A DNA stretch of 64,000 bases, taken from assembly GCA_016699535.1 (NCBI GenBank), contig CP064980.1, forward strand, positions 62,001 to 126,000. Reading direction: 5' to 3'. Below, one piece after another: positions 35,674 to 44,383 of this stretch. The notes beneath the pieces were generated by a model that was not told the origin of the DNA, made no database searches, and saw nothing but the letters and a program-made list of their open reading frames with translations. Source of the stretch: Myxococcales bacterium (GTDB lineage: Bacteria; Myxococcota_A; Polyangia; Polyangiales; GCA-016699535). The translations under genes were made by a program, and so were the position numbers. Numbering within the stretch: the stretch's first letter is position 1; each line of letters starts with the position of its first letter.

Positions 35674-36642
35674 TCAGCGATCTAAACTGTCGATGCGCAT
35701 CTTAAGATCGGCGTAGCGCCGTAAAAAAGCTTCATGGTGACGCCGAAAGGCCCGGATGTAGCGCCTTTCCTGCTGCAACTGTCGCAGCTCGTTGATTACA
35801 GACTGCAAGCGTTCGACAAGGTAGCCCGTTCCAGTAAAAGGCCGCTCAACATCAATCGCATGCCCGCCCTGATACCGTTCTAAATGGCCACCGTTTTGCT
35901 CCGAATAGAGTAACCCAATCGTTTCTGCGTGATAGTTTTGAATGGATTTTAAAAGGGTGGGACCGGGAAGGTCTTGAAGCTCCGCGCGCACCGCTACAAT
36001 CTCGAAGGGCTGATCCGATGCTTTTTCAAGCGCAGCGCCGCCATTCATCTCCATATGCAAATCGCATTCCTTGGCGTCCATGCCGCGTCGGGCAGCCTCA
36101 AGAATTTCTTTGCGATCATCGACCAACAACACACGTGGTCGTCGCAGCATAATTGAATCCGAAGCATCTTTGTAAAGCACCCGCCCCATATCAAGCATAA
36201 TCTTCATGGATTCTTCCAGTACCGACTGTACAGAACGTAAAAGTGTGCTGTCCGCGCTAAGTGAGCCGTGCTTGTCTACCTCACGCAGAACTTCGGCACG
36301 CAAACGCGGAATCTCCTCGGGAGTTTTCATGACCACGTCGATGACACCAAGCCGCATGGCAGCCACGGCAGCTTCAAAAGAGCGTCGTGAGGAGAGCAAA
36401 AGTACCGAGGTTGCCGGGCTGTGCTCTCGCAGAAAACGTACGAGTTCCAGGCCCGCACCCACACCGCCAAAATCGAGATCCACGATCGCAACAGAGAAAA
36501 ACTTCCGAGTGGCTAGATCGCGCGCCTCCATGGGATCGACGACAACCGTGCACAAGTGCCCTTCTTTTTCAAAAAGCTGTTTCATTCCGTCGCGATCGCG
36601 ACTTAGGGAATCAAGAACTATAATTTCCGAAGAATTTACCAT
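35674..36642 (-). CDS. Double receiver-domain protein
   Basis: 322 residues. The first receiver-like domain (1-~130) has the phosphoacceptor position in VAIVDLDFGG. A helical linker leads to a second domain starting RPRVLLVDDRKEI at ~168; its expected aspartate position reads FEIVAVRAEL, so the acceptor is missing and the domain is degenerate. The C-terminal ~60 residues are a coiled coil (LRQLQQERRYIRAFRRHHEAF). No output domain is present; it probably works through protein contacts. Same strand as the PilZ-kinase pair, 103 bases upstream of it. Confidence 0.75.
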   Translation of the reverse strand: MVNSSEIIVLDSLSRDRDGMKQLFEKEGHLCTVVVDPMEARDLATRKFFSVAIVDLDFGGVGAGLELVRFLREHSPATSVLLLSSRRSFEAAVAAMRLGVIDVVMKTPEEIPRLRAEVLREVDKHGSLSADSTLLRSVQSVLEESMKIMLDMGRVLYKDASDSIMLRRPRVLLVDDRKEILEAARRGMDAKECDLHMEMNGGAALEKASDQPFEIVAVRAELQDLPGPTLLKSIQNYHAETIGLLYSEQNGGHLERYQGGHAIDVERPFTGTGYLVERLQSVINELRQLQQERRYIRAFRRHHEAFLRRYADLKMRIDSLDR

Positions 36643-36771
36643 GAAACTACTGCACTAAAGTGGTGCCTTATGACGGGAGTGTTGCAAGACGGAGCATAGC
36701 GTAGCTTACGCAGCACAACCACTTTGAAGTGCCCTCTGACAGATCAAAAGCGCAATTTCTACGCTTTGTTC

Positions 36772-37377
36772 TCAATTTCGGTAGGAAAACAGCTTGAAAA
36801 AATCTTTGAAACTTAGAAGCGCATAGCTCGTGAAATCATCAAAGGTAGAAAGACTGCCTGCATGCTCGGAGCCGAGTCCGTGCTGATAGCGAAAACCAAA
36901 ACGGATAAACAGCCCGCTTGAGCCCTTCCCAAGCAAAATTGGCAGATCGAAGCCTGTTCCCAACACCAAGCCAAGTGCCGCTTCGCCCTCGCTCAGTACC
37001 GTAACGGTGCCGATTTCAAGACCAAACGAATCGATCCACAGGTCGATGTAGCGTTCCTGAGAGGAGCGGTTTGTAAAAAAACGCCATAAAAACAAAGGCC
37101 TAAGGTCGAGTGCGCTGATAAGATGGTATTCATCGGAAGCACGCATCTCGGCTGCCGCCACAAGACCGATCGAGTCAAGATAGCGGAGCCGAAGATCGGC
37201 GACGGCAAAGCCGCGGTGTTCTTCGTTTAGCTCGAGCCCTGCGCCCGCAGCGATGCTATAAGCAAAATCGCCATCCAATCGGCCATAAAGACCGTCTCCT
37301 TCGGCAGCCAAGGCCGAAGCGGAAATAAGCCAAAAAAGGCAAAGCGAAACCCCGTAATGAGTTTTGATGGCTGCCAC
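36772..37377 (-). CDS. Predicted outer-membrane beta-barrel protein
   Basis: 201 residues with a signal peptide (SLCLFWLISASALAA, cleavage near residue 25). The mature part alternates polar and hydrophobic residues in strands ending in aromatic residues (GLFIRFGFRYQHG, SYALLSFKDFFKLF), typical of small beta-barrels. No family recognised. It diverges from the leucine dehydrogenase gene with 63 bases between starts. Confidence 0.6.
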   Translation of the reverse strand: MAAIKTHYGVSLCLFWLISASALAAEGDGLYGRLDGDFAYSIAAGAGLELNEEHRGFAVADLRLRYLDSIGLVAAAEMRASDEYHLISALDLRPLFLWRFFTNRSSQERYIDLWIDSFGLEIGTVTVLSEGEAALGLVLGTGFDLPILLGKGSSGLFIRFGFRYQHGLGSEHAGSLSTFDDFTSYALLSFKDFFKLFSYRN

Positions 37378-37440
37378 GTTGAAGCTCTAGACACAATTCT
37401 GGTAGTTACCCGACCTACGATTATTTTGATGGGATAGCAT

Positions 37441-38487
37441 ATGGAACTCTTAGATGAAATGCAGGCTTTAACTTATGGCAACCTTTATGTCAGTGTTGAA
37501 GCAACGGCGAAGTTAAAAGCAATTATTGCAGTGCACGACACGCGTCTCGGCCCAGCGCTTGGTGGATGTCGTTTTGCAGCGTATCCGGATCAGAACTCCG
37601 CCATACGCGACGCCATGCGCCTTGCACGCGGCATGACATTCAAAGCTGCCCTGGCTAGACTTCCCCATGGCGGAGGCAAAAGTGTGATTTTGTTGCCCGA
37701 CGGCGAATTCGACCGGGAGCAATTGTTCAAAGCCTTTGGTCGCATGATCAACCGACTCTCAGGTCAATATTACAGCGCCGAAGACAGCGGGACCACGACA
37801 GCGGATATGCTCGCGATACGTAGCGAAACACCTTACGTCACTGGCATTGACTCCCAGCACGGTGGCTCAGGCGATCCCTCGCCGTTCACCGCTCTCGGCG
37901 TTCGGCGCGGAATCGAAGCATGCATGCGCTTTATCAACGGAAGCGACAGTTTAGAAGGCATCCGTGTCGCTATCCAAGGCGTTGGCGCAGTTGGCTACCA
38001 CCTTGCCAAAGAACTTCACGCGTTGGGTGCAAACTTAGTAGTGGCAGATACCAACAAAGAACGTTGCCACAAAGTTGTCGAGGAGTTTGGCGCCTCGATG
38101 CTAGGCGTTGATGAAATTACGAAGACTGCCTGCGATGTCTTTAGCCCCTGTGCACTCGGCGGCGCCATCAACGATCTCAGCGTTGAGCAAATCAAATGCA
38201 AAGTGGTCGCTGGAGCGGCAAACAATCAGCTCGCTACCGCCGATCAAGGCAATCAGCTAAAACGACGGGGCATTCTTTATGCACCAGACTATGCAATAAA
38301 TGCAGGTGGTTTGATTAACGTTGCGCAGGAGCTTAAAACGTACGATGAAGGCATTGTACGTGAGCGCACTATGAAAATTTACGATACAATTTGGGAAATT
38401 TTAGAGCGCGCTAAAAAAGAAGATCGTTCGTCCGATGAAATCGCAGACCGAATGGCTCAAGCACGATTGGAAGAAGTACACTCATGA
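37441..38487 (+). CDS. Leucine/Glu/Phe/Val dehydrogenase
   Basis: 348 residues. The catalytic region has GPALGGCRF, GMTFKAALARLPHGGGKSV (catalytic Lys in the second) and AEDSGTTTADM. The Rossmann domain has IQGVGAVGYHLAKEL. Length and motifs fit leucine dehydrogenase, which deaminates branched-chain amino acids to oxo-acids with NAD+. The stop overlaps the pyruvate kinase start (ATGA). Confidence 0.88.
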   Translation: MELLDEMQALTYGNLYVSVEATAKLKAIIAVHDTRLGPALGGCRFAAYPDQNSAIRDAMRLARGMTFKAALARLPHGGGKSVILLPDGEFDREQLFKAFGRMINRLSGQYYSAEDSGTTTADMLAIRSETPYVTGIDSQHGGSGDPSPFTALGVRRGIEACMRFINGSDSLEGIRVAIQGVGAVGYHLAKELHALGANLVVADTNKERCHKVVEEFGASMLGVDEITKTACDVFSPCALGGAINDLSVEQIKCKVVAGAANNQLATADQGNQLKRRGILYAPDYAINAGGLINVAQELKTYDEGIVRERTMKIYDTIWEILERAKKEDRSSDEIADRMAQARLEEVHS

Positions 38488-39887
38488 GACACGCAAAAAT
38501 AGTTTGCACCCTTGGCCCTGCAAGTGCCACACCTGAAATGGTCGAGGCGCTTATTGTCGCTGGCATGGACTGCGCCCGCCTAAATTTCTCTCACGGGGAT
38601 CATGAAACACACCGCAAAACCACGAAAATGGTTCGAGAGGCAGCCGCCAAACTGCGAAAATCCGTCGCTATCCTAAGCGACCTTACCGGCCCTAAAATCC
38701 GTGTCGGCCGATTTAAAAACGACAAGATCATCCTGGAACAAGACGCAGAATTCACCCTCACGGTTCGCAAAATACTTGGAAATGATAAAGAGGTTTCTGT
38801 CAACTACCCAGACTTCGCAAAAGATTTGCGCGAAGGCATGGACGTACTTTTGGACGATGGCCTTCTTCGTTTGCGTACCCTACGCATTGAGGGTGATGAC
38901 GTAATTTGCAGAGTCGAAGTCGGCGGAGAGCTCTCGAATAACAAGGGGATCAATATCCCGGGCACGCCATTGAGCACACCTTCTCTTACCGCAAAAGATC
39001 GCGAAGATCTTGATTTCGCTGTCGGTGAACTCAAGACAGATTATTTAGCTTTGTCCTTCGTTCGAACAGCCGACGATGTGAAGCAAGCTCAGCATTTGGC
39101 ACACGGCACGCCCGTGATTGCCAAAATTGAAAAGCCTGAGGCTATTGATAACCTCGCAGCCATTGCTGATGCAGCAGATGCAGTCATGATCGCACGCGGT
39201 GACCTCGGTGTAGAGGTGGGCTCTGAACGAGTCCCCGTCATTCAAAAGAAAATTATTCGCGAAGTTAATAAGCGCAACAAAATTGTCATTACAGCGACTC
39301 AAATGCTTGATTCGATGATTCGCAATCCACGTCCGACCCGTGCCGAAGCAGCAGATGTCGCCAATGCAGTTATTGACGGATCCGATGCGTTGATGCTCAG
39401 CGCAGAAACAGCCTCCGGCCGTTATCCTTTGGAGTCGGTACGCATGATGGACGCGATCATTCGCGAAGTAGAAAGCGAAGTGATTAGCGAAACACCTGAT
39501 CGCGTCAAACCAGAAACACAAATCAGCGATCTCGGCTTTCCAAACGCCGCCGCCGGCGCTGCTGCTCTTTTATCGTCAGCACTTCCCATCAAGGCTATTG
39601 TGACTTTTACACGTGATGGGCGTACTGGAAATCTACTTTCCAGTTATAGGCCGCGCGTTCCAATCATCGCCATCACAACAGAGCCAAGCGTAGCCAACAC
39701 TTTGGCCGTCAACTGGGGGGTCGTTCCTTACGTGGATATCCCGCCAACCGAACTTTCCGAAGCACTACGCATGGCAACATCACTTTTAGTGCGTGAAAAA
39801 TTTTGCAAAAAAGGCGATGCATTCGTTCTCGTCCTAGGCTGGCCCCCCTCAGCCGCCACCAACACAGTCAAACTCCACCAGATATAG
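38484..39887 (+). CDS. pyk: Pyruvate kinase
   Basis: 467 residues, usual length. Start RHAKIVCTLGPAS, NFSHGDHETH, LSDLTGPKIRVG, the PEP-binding IAKIEKPEAIDN, IMIARGDLGVE and ITATQMLDSMI are all conserved. It catalyses the last step of glycolysis (PEP + ADP to pyruvate + ATP). Coupled to leucine dehydrogenase. A small hairpin (CTCCACCA 39873-39880 / TGGTGGAG 39890-39897) spans the stop codon, and a large hairpin element begins at 39901. Confidence 0.95.
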   Translation: MRHAKIVCTLGPASATPEMVEALIVAGMDCARLNFSHGDHETHRKTTKMVREAAAKLRKSVAILSDLTGPKIRVGRFKNDKIILEQDAEFTLTVRKILGNDKEVSVNYPDFAKDLREGMDVLLDDGLLRLRTLRIEGDDVICRVEVGGELSNNKGINIPGTPLSTPSLTAKDREDLDFAVGELKTDYLALSFVRTADDVKQAQHLAHGTPVIAKIEKPEAIDNLAAIADAADAVMIARGDLGVEVGSERVPVIQKKIIREVNKRNKIVITATQMLDSMIRNPRPTRAEAADVANAVIDGSDALMLSAETASGRYPLESVRMMDAIIREVESEVISETPDRVKPETQISDLGFPNAAAGAAALLSSALPIKAIVTFTRDGRTGNLLSSYRPRVPIIAITTEPSVANTLAVNWGVVPYVDIPPTELSEALRMATSLLVREKFCKKGDAFVLVLGWPPSAATNTVKLHQI

Positions 39888-39900
39888 AATGGTGGAGGCA

Positions 39901-40031
39901 TGCAGACGAGGGGGACGGTGCGCTTAAGCCTTCAAGACCACCAACTGCGGAAGGCTTAGAGTCAAAGTTCTCCCCTAACGTCTTAGTGCGCCACGTGCAG
40001 ACGCTCCAGCGCACCGTCCCCCTCGTCTGCA
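39901..40031 (+). repeat. Variable-arm hairpin element, copy E1
   Basis: Arms 39901-39924 and 40008-40031 are perfectly complementary over 24 bases (outer end TGCAGACGAGGGGG). The ~83-base interior reads CTTCAAGACCACCAACTG near its left end and GCGCCACGTGCAGACGCTCC at its right end. The interior is related to that of E2, E3 and E4 but the arms are unrelated to theirs. It lies between pyk and the converging globin gene. Folded as RNA it would make a very stable hairpin and could end transcription, but no T-run follows. Confidence 0.9.
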
Positions 40032-40108
40032 GGCTAGCAAGACCGATTGCTGTATTTCCTCCAGCTACCTGTCAAAGCTAAACGCCAATTTGTGGATATT
40101 CAACGGCA

Positions 40109-40247
40109 ACAGAAACCCAAGGAGGGTGGTGTTCCTGGGCGTCTGCATGTGGCGCACGTAGGTAAATATTGGGATAAAAGAAGTGGTCAGCCTTCCGCAG
40201 TTGGTAGTCTTGAAAGGTCAGGAACACCACCCTCCTTGGGTTTCTGT
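40109..40247 (-). repeat. Variable-arm hairpin element, copy E2
   Basis: Arms 40109-40137 and 40219-40247 pair over ~29 bases (27 perfect, outer end CAGAAACCCAAGGAGG). Read on the minus strand the interior begins TTTCAAGACTACCAACTGC and ends GCGCCACATGCAGACGCCC, clearly homologous to E1 in the opposite orientation; GCGGAAGGCT is also shared. The arms share nothing with E1. It lies 78 bases from E1 in the same convergent gap. Confidence 0.9.
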
Positions 40248-40288
40248 CTCAGCAGATGCTGCGACAAGAACAATTTCTAAGACTTATT

Positions 40289-40675
40289 CTATCGGCACTC
40301 GCCTGGGTTGTCTTTGGTAATTTCGGATCTTAGAGATTCGGTGTGCTCGAGCCATGCATCAATAATATTTTGAGGCACATTATGCTGCTCGAGAGTCTTT
40401 TTAAGAATCATTTTTCGACGATCAAACTGCCCGCCCATAATACGGTGCGAAGCATGGGCCTGAGTTAGTGGGCGGCCAGAATAACTTACGGGCCCCCCTA
40501 GCCATTGCGCTGCGTGCTCATACTCAAAACGAGTCAGACGTTCTTTGCTTATTGAGGAGAAAAAAAACCCTATCATTGGATCGGAAAAAAGCCTTTGTAC
40601 AAAGTCAGAAATGATGCTTTTCAGCTTCGCTTTCCCGCCAATGCCCTCGAAAAAATTTGGTAGTTGCTGAGACAC
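40289..40675 (-). CDS. Truncated hemoglobin-like protein
   Basis: 128 residues from GTG 40675. The sequence FFEGIGGKAKLKSIISDFV, then FEYEHAAQWLGGP and RPLTQAHASHRI, fits small bacterial globins, with the proximal His in the last motif. Such proteins bind O2 or NO and often protect against nitrosative stress. It lies 9 bases downstream of cysK on the same strand. Confidence 0.75.
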   Translation of the reverse strand: MSQQLPNFFEGIGGKAKLKSIISDFVQRLFSDPMIGFFFSSISKERLTRFEYEHAAQWLGGPVSYSGRPLTQAHASHRIMGGQFDRRKMILKKTLEQHNVPQNIIDAWLEHTESLRSEITKDNPGECR

Positions 40676-40684
40676 AAAACAACT

Positions 40685-41599
40685 CTAGCACAAATAGCGT
40701 TCGCCGGTATCGCAAAGGATCGTAACGATACGTTGATTGCTTTTGAGTTTCTCGGCAACCTGCAGCGCTGCATGAACGTTTGCGCCAGACGAAGGACCAA
40801 TCAGCAAGCCCTCATCTTCCGAAAGACGACGAACCATACGTTCCGCATCGAGATCGCTTACGGTCACTATCTCGTCAACAAGGTCACGCTCAAGAATACT
40901 TGGCACAAAGCCAGCACCAATCCCTTGAATGGCGTGCGAACCCGGCTCAGCTCCAGAAAGGACTGCACTCGCCTTGGGCTCAACCGCAATCATTTTTATG
41001 GCATTGTTCTTTTCTTTGAACAAACGCGCGCTACCCGTGATGGTCCCGCCGGTCCCTACCCCCGCAATGAAAACATCGATTTTGCCCTCAGTTGCATCCC
41101 AAATTTCCTGCGCAGTGCCCGTATAATGTGCGTTTGGATTGGCCGGATTTTTAAATTGCTGAGGCATAAAGCTGTGCCTTTTTTGCTTGGCAATTTCTTC
41201 TGCTTTCGACACGGCTCCGGCCATGCCTTCTTCCGCAGGAGTAAGCACGACATCCGCACCATATGCTTTAAGCAAATAACGTCGCGCAGCACTCATTCCC
41301 TCTGGCATAACAACCGTACATTTATAACCACGCACTGCGGAAATCATAGCCAAACTGATCCCAGTATTTCCGCTGGTAGCTTCAATAATTGTCGAATCTT
41401 TTTTCAAAACACCTTGCTTCTCTGCTGCCTGAATCATGGCTAAAGCCGCACGATCTTTAACGCTGCCTGCTGGGTTTTGCAGTTCCATTTTCGCGCATAT
41501 TTCCGCGCCGTTTTCGGGACAAATCCGCTTTAAACGAAGCATCGGTGTGTTGCCAATAAGTTCAAGAACATTATCGCTAATCACAGGATTATTTTTCAT
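40685..41599 (-). CDS. cysK: Cysteine synthase A
   Basis: 304 residues. PLP-lysine motif NPAGSVKDRAALAMI, substrate loop EATSGNTGISLAM, phosphate-binding GVGTGGTITGSAR, and end TILCDTGERYLC are typical of O-acetylserine sulfhydrylase. It makes cysteine from O-acetylserine and sulfide. The protein stops a few residues earlier than most CysK proteins, which usually continue after GERYL; with several indels elsewhere in this sequence, a true or artefactual truncation is possible. Confidence 0.92.
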   Translation of the reverse strand: MKNNPVISDNVLELIGNTPMLRLKRICPENGAEICAKMELQNPAGSVKDRAALAMIQAAEKQGVLKKDSTIIEATSGNTGISLAMISAVRGYKCTVVMPEGMSAARRYLLKAYGADVVLTPAEEGMAGAVSKAEEIAKQKRHSFMPQQFKNPANPNAHYTGTAQEIWDATEGKIDVFIAGVGTGGTITGSARLFKEKNNAIKMIAVEPKASAVLSGAEPGSHAIQGIGAGFVPSILERDLVDEIVTVSDLDAERMVRRLSEDEGLLIGPSSGANVHAALQVAEKLKSNQRIVTILCDTGERYLC

Positions 41600-41627
41600 A
41601 ACACATGATTCCGTTTGAGATGCTGCA

Positions 41628-42626
41628 TTAATAGTTTTTTCCCTGGCTCGACGCTTGCGACGCTCTACTATCGTAAGCCTTAATAATTTTTTGCACCAAA
41701 GGATGCCTCACGACATCTGTTTCAGAAAAAGGACATACCGCAATATCACTGACTGAAGAGAGCAGGTTAACTGCATCCGACAGTCCGCTCTCTTTGCCCA
41801 TCGGCAGGTCGGTTTGTGTGACATCTCCTGTGACTACCGCCTTGGAATCGTAGCCCAAACGCGTGAGAAACATTTTCATCTGATCAACAGTCGTATTTTG
41901 TGCTTCATCGAGGATAACAAAACTATCGTTGAGCGTACGTCCGCGCATAAACGCTAGTGGAGCAACCTCGATGATTCCGCGGCCAATAAAGCCCTGTGCT
42001 TTATCGACATCCATCATGTCGTGCAAAGCGTCATATAAGGGACGCAAATAAGGATTCACTTTTTCTGCTAAATCGCCAGGAAGAAAACCTAGTTTTTCGC
42101 CTGCTTCAACGGCCGGTCTTGCAAGCACTATGCGTTTGACGCGCCGCTCAAGAAGAGCCCGTACCGCCATCGCCATCGCTAAATACGTTTTACCAGTACC
42201 TGCAGGTCCAACTCCAAAGACCAATACATGCTTGCGAATTGCATGAATATATCTCTGTTGGGCAGCACTTTTGGGAACAATTACTTTGCGCGGAGACTGC
42301 AAAACAACCTCACGCGCAGCCTCACCAAAACTTGCATCGGGATCATTCTTTAGTGCACGTGTTATTCGAAGCACTTCGATTTCTGAAAGCGGTGAGCCCG
42401 CTTTTATTAGAGCAATCAGTTCCTGGATGACTTTACGGGCCAAGGCAGACTCTTTGTCTGAGCCTGAAAAAATCAGACTAAGGCCCCGTTGTCCGATGCC
42501 AACGCCGAGTTCTTTTTCAACAATTCTTAGATGTTCGGAACCAGGACCACACAGGGCGAGCAAAATTCCGGAATCTTCAAGCTCAAGCGAAGTGGTCGCG
42601 TTTTTTTCATCCATAGTCTTCGACAC
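41628..42626 (-). CDS. PhoH-family ATPase (YbeZ-like)
   Basis: 332 residues. A KH-like N-terminal part, then the PhoH domain with Walker A GPAGTGKTYLAM, RPAVEAGEKLGFLPGD and Walker B SFVILDEAQNTT. YbeZ-type PhoH proteins work with the endoribonuclease YbeY in rRNA maturation. ybeY is not downstream here. Usual length. Confidence 0.9.
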   Translation of the reverse strand: MSKTMDEKNATTSLELEDSGILLALCGPGSEHLRIVEKELGVGIGQRGLSLIFSGSDKESALARKVIQELIALIKAGSPLSEIEVLRITRALKNDPDASFGEAAREVVLQSPRKVIVPKSAAQQRYIHAIRKHVLVFGVGPAGTGKTYLAMAMAVRALLERRVKRIVLARPAVEAGEKLGFLPGDLAEKVNPYLRPLYDALHDMMDVDKAQGFIGRGIIEVAPLAFMRGRTLNDSFVILDEAQNTTVDQMKMFLTRLGYDSKAVVTGDVTQTDLPMGKESGLSDAVNLLSSVSDIAVCPFSETDVVRHPLVQKIIKAYDSRASQASSQGKNY

Positions 42627-42667
42627 TTTTTCCTCTACCTAGTGCTCTGATACTACTGTGATTTGCT

Positions 42668-42679
42668 ATTTGCGCAAAT
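42668..42679. promoter_or_regulatory. Perfect 12-bp palindrome upstream of phoH gene
   Basis: ATTTGCGCAAAT is a perfect palindrome 42 bases upstream of the PhoH-family start, flanked by GATTTG and CAAATC/CAAATAG that extend partial symmetry. It is a plausible regulator site; the binding protein is unknown. Confidence 0.35.
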
Positions 42680-42724
42680 CAAATAGGCCAAGCGCCAGCG
42701 TAAAGAAGCAGTGGCGTGGCGATA

Positions 42725-43447
42725 TCAGCATGCCGGGGGCATTTGGCTTCGACGTTCAAGCAGCTTCAAGAAGGCTTTGGCTGTCTTGTTCTCGGAATCG
42801 TACTCCAAAACGGTATTCCATTGCGAAGCCGCTTCTTTATCTAAACCTTGAGCCAACAACACTACCCCCAATGCAACTCGCGCCTGTAAATAGCTCGATT
42901 GCATGCTGATTGCCTTTTCAAGTTCCGCTCGAGCTTGATCAAGATTACCTATCTGTCGATAAAAACGAGCCAAACGCATACGAAGGTCAACAAAGGTGGG
43001 CCTAAGTAAAACGGCTTTTTGCATCTGCTCGATTGCTTGATCGATCATGCCGACGTCGGAATAGGCATGCGCTACCTCTGCATGCAAGTTCGCAATTTTA
43101 CCAAGTGCGAAGGAATCCGCTTGATCGGGTGCAGGGCTGCTCGCACGCAACGCCTGATTGTAAACTTCTTTGGCAGCATCGTAGTTGCCCAAATCGTTAT
43201 AGGTAATGGCAAGGTTTAATGCTGCCTCGGTATAACGAGGATTTGACTCTAGCGCTTTTTCGAAAACTTCTTTGGCTTCAGTGAATCGACCGCTTTCGTG
43301 AAAAATTACGCCTAGCATATTCAATACATCCGGCAGATCTTTGCGCTCGGCGTAAACTTGAGCAAGGTAATTTTCCGCCCGTTCGTAGTCCGCCTTGCGG
43401 TAGTGTTCTCTGCCTAAAGCAACCAGTTCTTTTATTTTTCCGTCCAT
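42725..43447 (-). CDS. Tetratricopeptide repeat protein
   Basis: 240 residues made of about six TPR units (for example YTEAALNLAITYNDLGNYDA). No signal peptide or membrane segment, so probably cytoplasmic. A protein-interaction scaffold without further clue; it lies between the phoH-type gene and bamD on the same strand, with 148 bases to bamD. Confidence 0.75.
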   Translation of the reverse strand: MDGKIKELVALGREHYRKADYERAENYLAQVYAERKDLPDVLNMLGVIFHESGRFTEAKEVFEKALESNPRYTEAALNLAITYNDLGNYDAAKEVYNQALRASSPAPDQADSFALGKIANLHAEVAHAYSDVGMIDQAIEQMQKAVLLRPTFVDLRMRLARFYRQIGNLDQARAELEKAISMQSSYLQARVALGVVLLAQGLDKEAASQWNTVLEYDSENKTAKAFLKLLERRSQMPPAC

Positions 43448-43595
43448 CTTCTACTAGCGTACCTGCACGTCACGCCCTTCGGCAAGATAGCGGAACACAC
43501 CTACAAGTATGTTGCTGTGCCAAAGCTCCAAACAGGGGAAAATTGAATCAATGAACCCAATTAGTCTCTAAGGTCGCAACTCGCTTATGTTAGCG

Positions 43596-44381
43596 CTAAT
43601 GCAGCTCTATAAGATAGCTTCGCGCTTGCTCCGCGTATTCCGTTTTAGGATACCGCTGCAGCAGTACAGTAAAAGTCTCTTTGGCTTTGCTTTTTTCTTT
43701 TAGGCTAAGCAGTGTTTTTGCCAAAGCGAACATCGCACGCGCCTCAAGGCCACTACCTTGGTAGGCATTGAGTACTGTCTGAAGGCGACCAATCGCAGCT
43801 CGTGGCTGGTCTCGACTGAGATAAAACTCAGCAACAGAAAGCTCGTGTTGTGCCAATAAGGCGAGCGCTTTTCGTTGCATCGTTTTGGCATCTTGAAGGC
43901 GATCGTGATTCGAGTAATTCATCATGTAGTGGCGAAGCTGCTCAAGGGCGCGTCGTGTTGGCCCTTGGTCACGCTGATACGCGGGCGGAGAAAGAATCCA
44001 GCCTTCTGGAATTTGTTTATAGTACGCTTCGGCAATCTTGAATTCAGCGTAGGGCACTTCCGTATGAGAGGGTCGTGCTCTTAGAAAATCACGATAAGCT
44101 TGGATAGCTTCGACAAATTTATCTTCTGTGAACATGCAGTCTGCAAGCCGTAACTCTGCAAGCGCTGCATAACGACTGTAGGAATATTTACGTCGTATAT
44201 TCCGAAATTGAGCCTCCGCATCAACACAGTTCTCGTCTCTAAAGTCATTCATGGCGACTTCATAGGCTTGTTTCGCCTTATCACCATAGCTTAAGTTAGT
44301 ACTGGGCGGAGCAGAACCGCAAGCAAAACACAAAGCACACACGATCGCTGCAAAGCAGCCCAAACGGATAAAACGCATCAT
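43596..44381 (-). CDS. bamD: Outer membrane assembly lipoprotein BamD
   Basis: 261 residues. Lipoprotein signal with lipobox CFAC (Cys21). Five TPR-like units including AEAQFRNIRRKYSYSRYAALAEL-type repeats and PYAEFKIAEAYYKQIP match BamD, which supports insertion of beta-barrel proteins with BamA. Its stop-start spacing to the upstream lipoprotein gene is 2 bases, suggesting one operon. Confidence 0.8.
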   Translation of the reverse strand: MMRFIRLGCFAAIVCALCFACGSAPPSTNLSYGDKAKQAYEVAMNDFRDENCVDAEAQFRNIRRKYSYSRYAALAELRLADCMFTEDKFVEAIQAYRDFLRARPSHTEVPYAEFKIAEAYYKQIPEGWILSPPAYQRDQGPTRRALEQLRHYMMNYSNHDRLQDAKTMQRKALALLAQHELSVAEFYLSRDQPRAAIGRLQTVLNAYQGSGLEARAMFALAKTLLSLKEKSKAKETFTVLLQRYPKTEYAEQARSYLIELH

Positions 44382-44383
44382 TA

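Noticed and set aside
36656..36735. AAAGTGGT...ACCACTTT inverted repeat between the double-receiver gene and the beta-barrel gene, as a fifth hairpin element
   Set aside because: Arms only 8 bases and none of the conserved interior motifs are present.
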